Assembly (NCBI RefSeq): GCF_020283565.1
Contig: NC_060062.1
Coordinates: 56,194,439 to 56,258,438, forward strand
Source of the DNA: Trifolium pratense
Taxonomy: Eukaryota > Streptophyta > Magnoliopsida > Fabales > Fabaceae
Length of the DNA stretch: 64,000 bases
Direction: 5' to 3'
Shown here: positions 34,525 to 46,371 of the stretch, one piece after another
How the letters are laid out: each line of letters begins with the position of its first letter
How positions within the stretch are numbered: the first letter of the stretch is position 1
Notes under the pieces: generated by a model
The model's database searches: none
What the model was told of the DNA's origin: nothing
Seen by the model: the letters and a program-made list of their open reading frames with translations, nothing else
Position numbers and translations under genes: made by a program

Positions 34525-34773
34525 TGTGGAGGCAAATGGAATCTCTGATGTTATTAAACTAGTGCAAGGCATTATATAGCCAAAGCATAAAGGGTACAAA
34601 CGGTTACAACAACCAACAAGAAGCTAACTAACTGACTTGGGCTTGAAGCAAGCCACGCGCGCGCGCGCACTTCCTCGGGCCAACCAAGCCAGGCCTGCAA
34701 GCTTAGGCCTGCTGCACACAATTTGCAAGCCTACACACACAAGATCACATACAATACTAACATATGTCTAACA
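34525..34773 (-). repeat. 5' LTR of Copia 2
   Basis: 249 bp. It carries a 4-bp duplication (ctaactaact) and a pure CG run (cgcgcgcgcgcgc) relative to the other LTR. It is bounded by the target duplication CAAAA on the right. Confidence 0.95.
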
Positions 34774-34778
34774 CAAAA

Positions 34779-36572
34779 GTGTAACACTAAGTGGATTCAA
34801 ATATTTTTTATACACCCCCAAAATATTTAAAATTTTTAGTAATAAAAAAAATGGAAAGAATAAAAATTGAAGAGGATCCCAACTCGATTAGAATATATGC
34901 TATACCAGTCAAAAAATAAAACAAGATTAGAACACGATATAGCTTAAATAATTGTTATATAATTAGAAGTTTTCTAAAATAACTTGTTAATAAACCTTCT
35001 ATTTATTCTTTAACTTTTATACGGGTGTGTTACGCTTTGTATCAATCCAATTTTAAGATATAAGCAACAATTTAATTTATTGATAGGAAGCACAAGTGGT
35101 ACTTTTATTTTTCTTAAAAAACTTGGTATCCGGCCTTATGATCGACTAATCTAACGGGACTAATTCCACCGTCCACTTGCGGGGACCCATTTAAATCCAG
35201 AGTTTTTTGGCTTTGTATGGACTTAGCCCACCAAAATTGACACCAACAAAATAAACGAACGAACAAAGAAATTAGAGAATACATGAAAAAAGGGGTAGAT
35301 AAAGATGGTGGTTTTGCTGAACATAAATGGTGTGTTTGTTTTTCTACCAAAAAAATAAATAAAATGGTGGTGTTTTTTTTTAAAATCAAACGTATCCTCC
35401 GTGCGCAACGGCAGTCGGCAGAGACTAATCCCCTCGAGGTAACTGAGATCTATTTAAGGGGTTGGCATATCTCAACAAATACTTCTCCATATGTACTAGC
35501 CAGAGATCGAACCCAGGACCAAATGGTTAAGGGACCCAAGTATCTACCATCTGTGCCACACTATATTGGTAAAATCAGTGGCAGCTTGCACACATGTGCG
35601 AGATGTGCGACGGCATCGGGCCTCAAAATTTTGAGGTCCTATAAATTACTTATATATTATTTATAACATATAAAATATCATATGTATATTAATAGATTAA
35701 TTTTTAAGCCATAAAATAATAGTTATATATTGTTAATGTTCATAAAATATCATATGAATATCAATAGATTAGTTATCTATACTCGTAAATATAGTTCTAG
35801 TCCATTTTAATTTTTGCATAAAATTTAACCTTAGATTTTTTTTTGACAACCAAATTTAACCTTAGATTAGGAGGTTCCTTTTTGACATTATATACAAAGA
35901 TAATTATTTTATATTTCTTCCATTTAATTTAATGTAATTGGTTTAATATTGATAATTTATATGTTTACAAGAATAAGAATAATTTTTTATATATATATCA
36001 TATGCAGTTTAAATCAACAATTTTTTGGAAAAATAAATTTAATTTTTTTTTTAAGGGACCACTTTTATATTTTGCACAGAGTCTCCTAAAACTATCTGAG
36101 ACGCCCCTTGGTAAAATGGTAGTGTTTGTTTGAAGAGGATGGAGAAAACAATTCCTTTGTTTTTGTAGAATACACATGAGAGATGGAAACATGTGTCATT
36201 TGGAGAGAGAATGAGTAGCCAATTAAAATGCATGTGTTGTACATACACTTAAAAGCTACCCAAAATATGCTTTGACAAGTTTCGTGAAACCTTCTTGAAG
36301 TCTTCCTTCGCGATAAATATCATTTTCCATATTTTAAATAGTTGAAAGAAGACCAAAAAAAATTATCTTTTTTCGTTCGTTGTGTGTTGATTGGATGCTC
36401 GCGTGATCGATGGATAGGAGAATTGCATGAATGACGCTCCGCCTTCGATCCATTAAGTTGGATGGGTCGTCGGCTCCTTTCATTCATTGACTAATCTCGT
36501 AGATGGTTGAGGAAAGTGAGAGGCATGGTGCCGCACACGTGAGAGCTTTCAATTATAGATGAGATGACACAT
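34779..36572. other. Intergenic stretch between two retrotransposons
   Basis: No gene is seen. It contains a SINE-like unit (35440-35566). It also has an AT-rich region with ends gggcctcaaaattttgagg (35618) and gagacgccccttgg (36099) that could be a decayed hAT-type element, though its ends do not match well enough to call. Confidence 0.5.
35440..35566 (-). mobile_element. SINE-like unit (minus strand)
   Basis: On the minus strand there is an A-box-like gtggcacagatggtag near plus 35546-35561. A B-box cctgggttcgatctc lies near 35503-35517, at SINE spacing. A T-run of nine lies upstream at about 35373. No target duplication was secured. Confidence 0.5.
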
Positions 36573-36577
36573 GTCTC

Positions 36578-37978
36578 TGAAGGGAAATCGATATATTAGA
36601 AGCAGCGGAATTTATAAAAATTCGATTTCCTTTCCTTGGATCATTACGAAAGAGCAATGAATCAGTGATAGTGTTGTTACCTTACAAGTAGTGGAAGAGA
36701 AGTTTCGATCACAAGCTGAGCAACCTAGCAAAGCCTCTACTCGTCCACACCGAACGGTTCTCCTCCGGTACCCGATACTAGCCAAGTAATCAGAGGTTAG
36801 AGAGAAGAGAGTGCTCTTTTGTTTTTCTCAAAAACCAAAAAGTGTTTCTGACTATAGCACAAGGGTTCTATTTATAGAACCTCTTTGTATGCTCTCCAAG
36901 TCAAGTGATAGTGGACTTCCTTAAGCCCATTAACCTTTTGCCAACTAATTAGCAATTTTTTACTAATTGCACCCTATTCATAAGTCTTACTTATGTTTCT
37001 CCTTATGACTGTTCATTTGTGTGTGACCCTATAGGATCTTGCCACGTTGGCAATAATATTAAATCCTATTTTAATATTATAAACAGTGAGCGGTATCTAG
37101 CAATACATCACTGCTACCCAAGTGACAAGAATGTCAGGTGATCTTACGAAACCTTTCCATGATAATATATATGTGTACAATTACTCCTTTGTCCTCATAT
37201 CTTTATTGAACACAAGACATAGATAGTGTCATCCTTGTATAGTTCAATATTTGTATTTCTTGATCCCGAAGCATACTGAGTAACGAATAAGTCCAATATC
37301 TCATATTGACTTAATTCGGCATGGCCATGCAATTTTTCAGTCATGTTCATCAAGAGGCCTAAAGATATATCTCCCGTTATGCAGGAGGGATAAATCCCAT
37401 CTATGACACTCATGTCCCTCAGCATGGTTCGTCAAATGCCCATTAATCGACGTTATAATTATCCTGTTACAGATAACGTTTAAACGGCAATGAAACATTT
37501 AAGTCGACATCTAGGGATCATAGTGGTTTCAGGTCTAAGAGTGATATACACTATTATCACTATGAGAGTATCTTATGACACTTTCATAACATACTATGTA
37601 GTACTCTCATGGTGGGTCAATCCAATATAAATATTACTCCTAATACTTATACCTATGTATAGACTTAATATCTCATATTCATGACCCGTGAGATGTGGTC
37701 ATCAGTCTACATACATAATAGTCTCTACGCTATATTATTATCCCACTTCATATTAAAGCTTGACTACGGATACTTTTAAGAATAGTGTTCTTTAAGTTAA
37801 TGTAATCTCACGATTAAGTCTCACTTAATGTTTCATCACATGAACTATCTATTCTAGGGACTTTATTAATCTTTACAACAATTATAATAAAGAATGTCAT
37901 ACTTTATTTAATAATAAATGTCATGATACATAGCATAAGTTTAACATAAACTATTGGCCTCTAGGGCTTACACCAACA
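36578..37978 (-). repeat. 3' LTR of Copia 3
   Basis: 1401 bp, tgaagggaaatcgatatatt .. gggcttacaccaaca. A 76-codon open frame inside (37195-37425) is repeated in the other LTR and is not a gene. Confidence 0.95.
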
Positions 37979-37992
37979 ATCTCCCACTAGCA

Positions 37993-40900
37993 CTAGAGCC
38001 AATTAGGCATAGACCTAATACCCATAGATCTAGTATGACCATCATGCTTCTTTTGAGCAAGAGCTTTAGTCAGTGGATCAGCTATATTGTCTGATGTTGG
38101 TACTCTGCATATTTTAACATCTCCTCTATCGATGATCTCTCGAATGAGATGAAAGCGCCTGAGTATGTGTTTGGATCTTTGGTGAGATCTAGGTTCTTTA
38201 GCTTGCGCGATCGCTCCATTGTTATCACATAATAATTCAATGGGATCAGCAATACTTGGAACTATTCCAAGATCAGATATGAATTTCTTGATCCAAACAG
38301 CTTCTTTTGCGGCATTAGATGCAGCAATATACTCGACCTCTGTTGTAGAATCAGCGACTACTTCTTGCTTTGAACTCTTTCAGCTCACAGCACCGCCATT
38401 TAAGCAAAACACGTATCCAGATTGCGATTTGAAATCATCATGATCTGTTTGAAAACTAGCATCTGTGTAACCAATTACAGAGAGCTTTTCCTGACCTCCA
38501 TAGATCAATAAAGTATCCTTAGTTCTTCTCAAGTACTTAAGGATGTTCTTGACAGCAATCCAATGATTGTTGCCAGGGTTAGACTGGTACCTGCTCGTAG
38601 CACTTAAAGCATACGATACATCTGGTCGAGTACATAACATAGCATACATGATAGATCCAATTGCTGATGCATATGGAACATTGGTCATGTGTTCCCTTTC
38701 TTCATCTGTTGAAGGGGATTGAGCCTTTGATAGACTTATACTTGATGACATAGGTACAAATCCTTTCTTGGAATCATACATGTTGAAACGTCTCAAGACT
38801 TTATCTATATATGTACCCTGACTTAAGCCAAGCAATCTTTGTGATCTATCTCTATAGATCCTGATTCCTAATATATAGGAGGCTTCTCCTAAGTCTTTCA
38901 TAAAAAAACATTTCCCTAACCAAATTTTGATTTCTTGTAGTGTAGGGATATCATTTCCGATGAGCAATATGTCATCCACATATAATACCAGAAATGATAC
39001 TATGCTCCCACTAACCTTCTAGTAAACACAAGGTTCATCTTCGTTTTTAACGAATCCATATTGTTGTACTGTTTCATCAAAACGAAGATTCCAGCTTCTG
39101 GAAGCTTGCTTCAATCCATAGATTGATCGTTGTAATTTGCATACTTTCTTGGTTTCATTGGGAATACCAAATCCTTCAGGTTGTGTCATGTACACATCCT
39201 CAAGGAGATTTCCATTAAGGAAAGCAGTCTTGACATCCATTTGCCAAATTTCATAATCATGGTATGCAGCGATAGAAAGTAAGATCCGAATGGATTTGAC
39301 CATCGCGACTGGTGAAAAGGTTTCATCATAGTCCACACCATGAATTTGTTTGAAGCCTTTAGCAACCAATCGTGCTTTGTAGGTACTTACATTTCCGTCC
39401 ATGTCAGTTTTCTTTTTGAAAACCCACTTGCATCCTATAGGATTAATTCCTTCAGGTGCTTCAACCAAGTTCCAAACATGATTTGTGTACATGGAATCCA
39501 TTTCAGATTTCATGGCTTCAAGCCACTTCGTAGATTCAGGACCAGTAATGGCCTCTTGGTAAGTCACAGGCTCATCTTGGTCCATGAGCAATACGTCACC
39601 TTCTTCTGATATGAGAAACCCATATCTTTCAGGTTCTAGACGTATCCTGTTTGACCTACGTGGTTCTTGTGTTGTTGGAGTAGGATTTTCTATCACAACA
39701 GCTTGTGTATCCTGCTCTTGTTCCTCCATTGGTATTTCAATACTTTGTGGGTCTTGAATTTCTTCAAGATTTATATTTCTCCCACTAATTCCTTTGGAAA
39801 CAAATTCCTTCTCAAGGAATACTCCATTCCTAACGACAACAACTTTGCCCTTAGAAGGATTGTAAAAATAGTATCCCCTAGTTTCTTTAGGGTATCCCAC
39901 AAAGAAACATTTATCAGATTTGTGCTAAAGCTTAGTGGACATTTGTCGCTTCACATAAGCTTCACAACCCCATATCTTTAAATGTCTCATATTGGGTTTT
40001 CGACCATTCTATATCTCATATGGTGTCTTTTCTACCGCTTTGGATGGAACTCGGTTAAGTGTATAAGCTGTAGTTAATAAGGCGTGTCCCCATAAGGAGT
40101 TTGGAAGATCAGCATGACTCATCATTGATCGGACCATGTCTAACAATGTTCGATTTCTCCTTTCAGAAACACCATTCCATTGTGGCGTTCCAGGAGGTGT
40201 GAGTTGAGACAAGATCCCACACTCTTTTAAATGATTGTCAAACTCTAGGCTCAAATATTCTCCACCTAGATCAGATCGAAGCATTTTGATTTTCTTGCCT
40301 AATTCGTTTTCTACTTCATTTTGAAATTCTTTGAATAAAGTAAATGATTCAGATTTATGTTTCATTAGATACACATATCCAAATCTACTAAAGTCATCCG
40401 TGAATGTTATGAAGTAATGAAAACCTCCTCTAGCAGGCGTATTTAGTGGTCCACACACATCAGTATGTATGAGACCTAAAAGATCACTAGCCCTTTCTCC
40501 GTGTCCGGTGAATGGGGGCTTTGTCATCTTTCCCAATAAACAAGATCGGCATGTCTCATATGATTCAAAATCAAAAGAGTCCAACATTCCATCTTTATGG
40601 AGTTTGGAAATGCGATTTTCATTTATATGACCTAAACGACAATGCCAAAGGTAAGTTGGATTCAACTCATTAGGTTTTATCCTTTTAGCATTAATGTTAT
40701 AGACATGCATATCAAGATCAAGGATATAAAGTCCATTAATCATAATTGCATTAGCATAAAGAATATTATCCAAATAAATAGAACAACATTTGTTCTTTAT
40801 TATAAAAGAAAAACCACATTTATCTAAACAAGATACGGAAATAATATTCCTGCTAATTGCAGGTACATAATAGCAGTTCAGTAACTGAATTATTAAACCA

Positions 40901-41328
40901 GAAGGTAAAGTCAAATCATAAGTTCCAACAACCAAAGCAGCAACCTTTGCTCCATTGCCCACTCTTAGATCGACCTCCCCTTTTGCCAATGCTCTACTCG
41001 TTCCTAGGTCCTGCACATTAGTACAAATATGAGAACCACATCCAGTATCTAATACCCATGATGTAGAAGTAGACATATTAATTTCTATAACATTAATACC
41101 TGAAGAAGTGGAAGCAACATTTCCATTCTTCTTGTCCTCCAAATATTTTGGGCAGTTTCGCTTCCAATGCCCGGTCTTACCACAGTGGAAGCATTTCCCC
41201 TCCTTAGCCACGCCTCCAATAGGCTTCAAAGCCTTGGTTGATGGTTTGGCAACTACTTTGCCTTTTCCATTTCCTTTAGGCTTAGTAGGCTTCTTTTGTT
41301 GCCATTTGGGCTTTCCATTGTTGACCAT
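37993..41328 (-). pseudogene. Copia 3 gag C-terminus, protease, integrase, RT, RNase H
   Basis: One continuous minus-strand frame has stops at 40009-40011 (TAG), 39925-39927 (TAG), 39019-39021 (TAG) and 38380-38382 (TGA). The natural end is TAG at 37993-37995. It opens with the gag tail and zinc knuckle (CFHCGKTGHWKRNC), then protease (WVLDTGCGSHIC). The pre-integrase zinc region follows (LWHCRLGH .. CRSCLLGK). Integrase has HTDVCGP, RSDLGGEY and NGVSERRNR. Reverse transcriptase has LYVDDILLIGND. RNase H has GYTDASF, STTEVEY and LCDNNGA. At least two stops replace Trp codons. The frame is cut at 41328 by the Gypsy target duplication ATGGT; the N-terminal gag is at 54915. Confidence 0.92.
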
Positions 41329-42467
41329 TGATAGAAATTTAGCAAGTGTACTAAATTGCCGTCAAGTAGTATAATAAATCGTTCTTTCCGCAGGGATTGT
41401 TGTAATTCAAATGGAAATTGAAGGCATACTTAAGAAAATTGACATAATAGTAACAAAGGGGGGAGTTTGCTTGGTTCAAAGTTTTGATCATAAACTTAAG
41501 AAATGACTTAAAATTCAAATTGATAAAGATAAGCGATTGATCCTTTTGGTTCATCTAATTACTATTTCTCTTGGTAATTTCATGTATGATAACAAATTAC
41601 TCAATTTAGTTTCATGATTAGATTAATTAAACATAATTGATTATGCCCAATGTCTTGGTAACATAATCCTCTCCCTTGATCATTAATCCCTAATTTCTTA
41701 GGATGATCGATGATCAATTGAGGAATAAAAACTTTAATCTTTTAAATCTCAATTAACAATCCAAAATGTCTTAAGTAAAGTCAATTGATCAATTGTTCCT
41801 AGATCGATGATTCATTCCTATTTTCATAGTAAAACAAATGATTGAAATCATCATACAATTGGCCAAATCATATAAAGCATTAAGCATAAAGAATAATCAA
41901 TAGAAACTAACTTCGTAATTCATTTATCATATCAAATGACAATCACATTGTTCAAGATCAAAAGTAATTAGAATCTCCTAAGGATCAATCATAAAGATTT
42001 AGCCAAACATGTTCAAATAAGAAATTACATTAACATGAGTGAAAGAAATCATCATTACAAGAAGGGATTAGATGTGTTTCCACCCTTGAATCCTTGCTTG
42101 AATGCCTCTTTGATCCTCTGAAATAGCCGTCAAAAATCAGTTCTTGATCCAATATTTCGTAACCCTAAAATGAGAAACTGTTTCCAATTTATAGTGCAGA
42201 ATTCGTGCCAAGCCAGGCTTGGCTCTGCCCAAGCTGGGCGCAGATTGCAGTGGCTCAGACAGAAAAATAAAATTTTTCTGAGCCAGGCTTGGTTTTCCTG
42301 AGCCAGGCTTCGTTGACAGCAATAACACCAAATTTGATTCCTTTCTTCCAATCCGAGAAACATTAAAACTCAATGTAATTCCTTGTATTATTGTACTAAA
42401 ATATGGTAAAAACTACTTGTTTGCTTGCATTTGCTTAAAAGAACATAGAAATGACACGAAGTCATCA
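41329..42467 (-). repeat. 3' LTR of the Athila-type element
   Basis: 1139 bp, tgatagaaatttagcaag .. cacgaagtcatca. Near 42205-42315 it contains repeated palindromic agccaggcttgg motifs that recur in the internal tandem repeats at 45884-46150. Confidence 0.95.
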
Positions 42468-43869
42468 CAACCCCAAACTTGAACTTTTCCTTGTCCTCAA
42501 GGAATATCTTCATCCATCGGAAAACCTGGCACTATCAAATAGTCTAATTCAAAGCCATCAAAATCATTCAAGTTAGAACATCACAATTAACATTTCAATG
42601 ATCATCCCTATCATGAATTTACTTGCACACAGATTAATACCGAAAAATCAAGAACTTTTCACAAATATTGACCAAACCATAATCACTTCACTCCCTCACA
42701 TTCTCTCCTGTTTAAATTGGTATATTCACTCAATCAACACACACATAGCCATTCTACCATAAGCTTGCAAACATTCTAACAATCGATCGACATGCATAAG
42801 AATTCACACCTTTAGAGGACTTGAGGGTTATAACGGGGCTAAGGTTTTAGGGTGGATATTTTTTTGGATGGTAAGCTGAAAAAACTTGCGAGTTTTAAGA
42901 TCACTTATTTCACAAAGAATTGGATTGTTCAAACACCCCCCCAAAATTCAAGCATAATCATACTAGAGAATTTATTTGTCAAACTATTTTTTTTTCGCAG
43001 CGAGGTTCATTAGCATTTTTTTTTATTTGGTGTTTTGTTTTTGTTTCTTTTTTTTTTATTACACCATTTGTCACAAGGTAATGCCTCTCCCTATTTATTT
43101 TTTTTTTTTTCATATGAGAAATTCTCTAGTATCCCACCCCAAACTTAATCAGTGGCAAATACCAAAAGCAACCTCAAACTTAATGATGAGCAATGTGCTC
43201 TACTCATAAGTTAAGTGATCTAACTCCAAGAAAAACATCTTCTTTTTTTTATAATTTTTTTTTTTACTTGGATTATCAACAGAGAACATTTTTCTTTCGG
43301 CTCAAAGGGGTTAACGAAGGATATAACATAAAAAAAATGGTGGCTTCAATAAGGCTCAAGGTACAAACAACATGCCTCGGTGTTTAATTCAAAGCAAGCA
43401 ATCAATTAAAAGAACATAAGCAAGTTCTAGAGAATTAGCTAAGTTGTGGAATCTCTCATGACAAGAAAATTTATGTGTTTGTGCTCGAAATCTCACGGCT
43501 AGACCGGATTATCGATCGGTCAATGTTTGAAAAACTTCCTCAACTTTTCTAACTATCATCAAATATAACAAGCAATCAAACAAGAGAATCACACATTCAT
43601 GTATTATGATGGTAAACTAGATAACTTTCAATGACATTCAAACAAGACAATTCAAACAGTGCACAAGTTTTCAAACAGCCAAAAACATTCATCAAAAGCA
43701 AAATTAAATTCAAGCTTAAAGGAAGTGATACCAACCGACATCAAAGTAGCTAAGACTGCGATGACCCGCCTGGGTCCATTTGCGAAGGCACTCCTTGCCC
43801 ATTATGTTCAATTCCCAGTTCTTCCTCACTGACAACTTGGTGCTGCAGATGTGCATTATACCTTGTGTC
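42468..43869 (-). other. Athila 3' internal non-coding region
   Basis: This region between the extra ORF and the 3' LTR is T- and A-rich, with several poly-T runs near 42987-43270. No open frame of interest is seen. The purine tract ttggggttg lies just inside the LTR. Confidence 0.6.
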
Positions 43870-45171
43870 CTAGTCCACCAATCGCGCCTCCTGGCGAGCA
43901 ACAAGCTGAGCAGTCTCAATCCCATGATATGCTATCAAACTTTCCCGAGTAGGATATGTCGGATACGTTGGAAGATGCTGGAATGAAGCTAGTCGCGCCT
44001 TGGCTGCCTGATATCGCGTCGACTCTTCACTGTAGAAGACGTGAGGAATGTTACAAGCCTCGGCAATAGCCAACTGTGTCGACAAGGCTGCAATGTCATC
44101 ATCGTCATGGTGAGGCTGCGGTTGCTGCTGCTGTAAATGAGTACCATCTTCCAATTGGTTCATCTCATCTGCTGAGTCACCCTCATTGTCATCACCATCT
44201 GCTTCAACTGTGTGACTTCTCTTCTTGCCATAGTCTCTATATTGACCAACTGTGAGGGCCTTAATCGCCTGCAACTTTTCATCACTAGCATAATGCGGAA
44301 CATGCTCAGCATCACACATTGCTGTAATCAGATTGCAGTGGCCTAGAGTAATGATCCTTTCTTTGCTACAGGCCTTGTAGTGTAGGCTGCGATGGAGAAG
44401 TTGTCCAAGGTCAAGATCTTCACCCTCAATGATCATTTGTACCGTTGCTGCATTTCGAAGTTGGTACTCTGAAGAATTAGAAGTTGCCTCTATTGATTTA
44501 ACAAAAAACTCGGCCCACGCGTGTGCTACAGGTTTAAAATTTGACAATAGCATCTTTGTCGATTTGTCACTATTGAACCATGGTGTACCCTGCCGACACA
44601 CAGCATTCTTAACCTCCTCTTTCTCAGCCTCAGAAGCAGTCTTCAACCCCTCTCGCTTTTCAACAAGAGGACACGAATCCAGATTTTTTGTGCCCAATAA
44701 CTTGTTTAATGCGGCCGGAGACCAAGGTACCTGTTTCCCTCTCACCGGAATTCTAGGTAATTCTCTCTCAGCGTAAGCATTAGCAAGGAATTCCCTAGCC
44801 AAAGATGCATTACCCTGTTTACCCTCGACCTTCATCAATATCTGATTAAACTTTTCCCACTTCCTTCTCCTTAATTCATGATTAATCTCAGGCACAACTT
44901 TCAACAATTCCACAGACAATCCTTTTTCTTTCTGAAAATTAAAAGTACTCAGCAGTTCATACCTTTTGAATGCGGCCTCTGACACAAACCTCTGTTCCAG
45001 TGGTATCGGTTGATCAAGTAAAACCGGTGGTAATAGATGTGGTGACTGCCAATGTGAAGTTACAGCTGTACTTCTTGGCCCTTCCTTTGACTTTGCTCCC
45101 TTTGCATTCTTTTGCTTTTTCGCCCGTTTCTCTACCAGAGGAGATGTAGCCTTTTTCTTTCCTCTTACCAT
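43870..45171 (-). CDS. Athila extra ORF (plant transposon protein / env-position ORF)
   Basis: This is an intact open frame of 433 residues located after pol, in the position of the envelope-like ORF of Athila elements. The N-terminus is a lysine-rich basic stretch (VRGKKKATSP .. KKQKNAKG), possibly nuclear or nucleolar targeting. The central part (FVSEAAFKRYELL .. PWSPAALNKLLG) resembles the putative plant transposon protein domain common in legume Athila/Tat elements. The C-terminal part is acidic with a Gln/His/Asp run. No signal peptide or clear transmembrane segment was seen, so a membrane glycoprotein role is not supported. It is the only full-length open frame left in the three nested elements. 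Its function is unknown. Confidence 0.75.
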   Translation of the reverse strand: MVRGKKKATSPLVEKRAKKQKNAKGAKSKEGPRSTAVTSHWQSPHLLPPVLLDQPIPLEQRFVSEAAFKRYELLSTFNFQKEKGLSVELLKVVPEINHELRRRKWEKFNQILMKVEGKQGNASLAREFLANAYAERELPRIPVRGKQVPWSPAALNKLLGTKNLDSCPLVEKREGLKTASEAEKEEVKNAVCRQGTPWFNSDKSTKMLLSNFKPVAHAWAEFFVKSIEATSNSSEYQLRNAATVQMIIEGEDLDLGQLLHRSLHYKACSKERIITLGHCNLITAMCDAEHVPHYASDEKLQAIKALTVGQYRDYGKKRSHTVEADGDDNEGDSADEMNQLEDGTHLQQQQPQPHHDDDDIAALSTQLAIAEACNIPHVFYSEESTRYQAAKARLASFQHLPTYPTYPTRESLIAYHGIETAQLVARQEARLVD

Positions 45172-46371
45172 GATTTTTTTTCAATAAACTTTCAAAGTGA
45201 GGGTGGGGTGTGGTGGTGAAATTTCGTGATTCTTGAAGGTGGTTTGGTGAAGGTGAAGGTTTTTTTGGTTTAAGGGTTTGAGAGAATTGGTAAAAGTGGG
45301 TTCAAAGAATTTGAGAGAATTGGGTGAAATTTATGAAGAGAAAGTTTAATTTGGAGATGGGGTTGTTGAATGGTGTGGGTAGGTTGGTGTTTGAATGTGA
45401 GAGATGGGTTTTGGAAGTTTGAAAGAGATGATGTTTGGTTGAGGTTTTGGGTTGGTGTTTGAATGGGGTTTTGATTTGAAATATGAAGAAAAGGGTTTAT
45501 ATGGTGTTGGATATGTGAATTTTCGAAATTCTTTAAGATGGGTTAGGGTGAAAATTTGAATTTCGAAATTGGGGGTTGGTGAGTGTAGGAGATGAAGATT
45601 GTTGTGATTAATAGAGGTTGAAGGTATTTGTTAATGGTGGGTTATGCGGATTTGAGGGATTTGGTGGTTGTTTGAGAAAAAGAAGTTTGATTTGGTGTTG
45701 GTGAAGGTTGTTTTAATGGAGGAATTGGTGTTTTGGGGTGTTAATGGAAGAATTTGGGTTTTTAGAAGAGATGAATATGGTGGTTTCAAGGAAGAAGATG
45801 GAGTTTCACGATGCAAGGGTTCTAAAAGGATGGTTTCAGTTTTTTTTTTGTTTTTTGAATTAGAAATTGCATTTTTTTTTTTTTTGAAACTCAAGCCAGG
45901 CTTGAGATTGTCTGAGCCAGGCTCAACTGGCAGTGGCCTTCCCAAAAAAAATTTTGAAACTCAAGCCAGGCTTGAGATTGTCTGAGCCAGGCTCAACTGG
46001 CAGTGGCCTTCCCAAAAAAAATTTTGAAACTCAAGCCAGGCTTGAGATTGTCTGCGCCAGGCTCAACTGGCAGTGGCCTTCCCAAAATTTTTTTTGAAAC
46101 TCAAGCCAGGCTTGAGATTGTCTGCGCCAGGCTCAACTGACAGTGGCATGAACAATTTTTTTTTATTCTTCTTTTTTTTTTTTTTAGGGACTCTACACTA
46201 CTCCTTAGATAACCTGCAAACACAAACAAACAATGCAAATAACCAGAGATTAGCAAAGAAAACCTTGGGTTGCCTCCCAAACAGCGCTCGTTTAACGTCA
46301 ATAGCTTGACGGTCCATGTCCTAAAAGGCCATGCACTTATTTAACGTCCCGAGGCTTGACGATCCATGACC
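45172..46371 (-). other. Athila spacer between pol and the extra ORF
   Basis: This is about 1.2 kb of non-coding DNA, GT-rich on the plus strand (45180-45800), with the tandem repeat array at 45884-46150. It probably serves as leader for a separate mRNA of the extra ORF. No promoter could be secured. Confidence 0.5.
45884..46150. repeat. Four tandem repeats with a palindromic core
   Basis: There are four copies of a unit of about 69 bp containing gaaactcaagccaggcttgag, attgtctgagccaggctc and aactggcagtggccttccc, separated by A- or T-runs. The core ctcaagccaggcttgag is a near-perfect palindrome. The first two copies have tgagcc and the last two tgcgcc. Related agccaggcttgg motifs occur in both LTRs. 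Confidence 0.9.

Larger units (their letters stand above)
30108..34773 (-). mobile_element. Ty1/Copia LTR retrotransposon 2, decayed
   Basis: The LTRs are at 30108-30352 and 34525-34773, with target duplication CAAAA at 30103-30107 and 34774-34778. The primer site TGGTATCAGTTACC (minus strand, 34509-34522) lies beside the right LTR. The purine tract tttaggagaggcaa lies beside the left LTR, which fixes the orientation. It is the same lineage as Copia 1: gag and integrase align closely. LTR divergence is about four substitutions plus a 4-bp indel over 245 bp. The coding region holds six in-frame stops and one frameshift. Confidence 0.95.

Noticed and set aside
35283..35666. 127-codon ORF
   Set aside because: It crosses a poly-T run and a SINE, has random composition and no recognisable domain.
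35600..36110. hAT-type transposon
   Set aside because: The end-like motifs do not match as inverted repeats, and no 8-bp target duplication was found.
37195..37425. 76-codon ORF, also at 57814-58044
   Set aside because: The two copies are in the two LTRs of Copia 3; identity reflects LTR duplication, not selection.
42130..42373. 77-78 codon ORFs, repeated at 53949-54192
   Set aside because: They lie in the two LTRs of the Athila-type element.
43870..45171. True envelope glycoprotein
   Set aside because: No signal peptide, membrane anchor or cysteine pattern is visible; only the position after pol suggests it.
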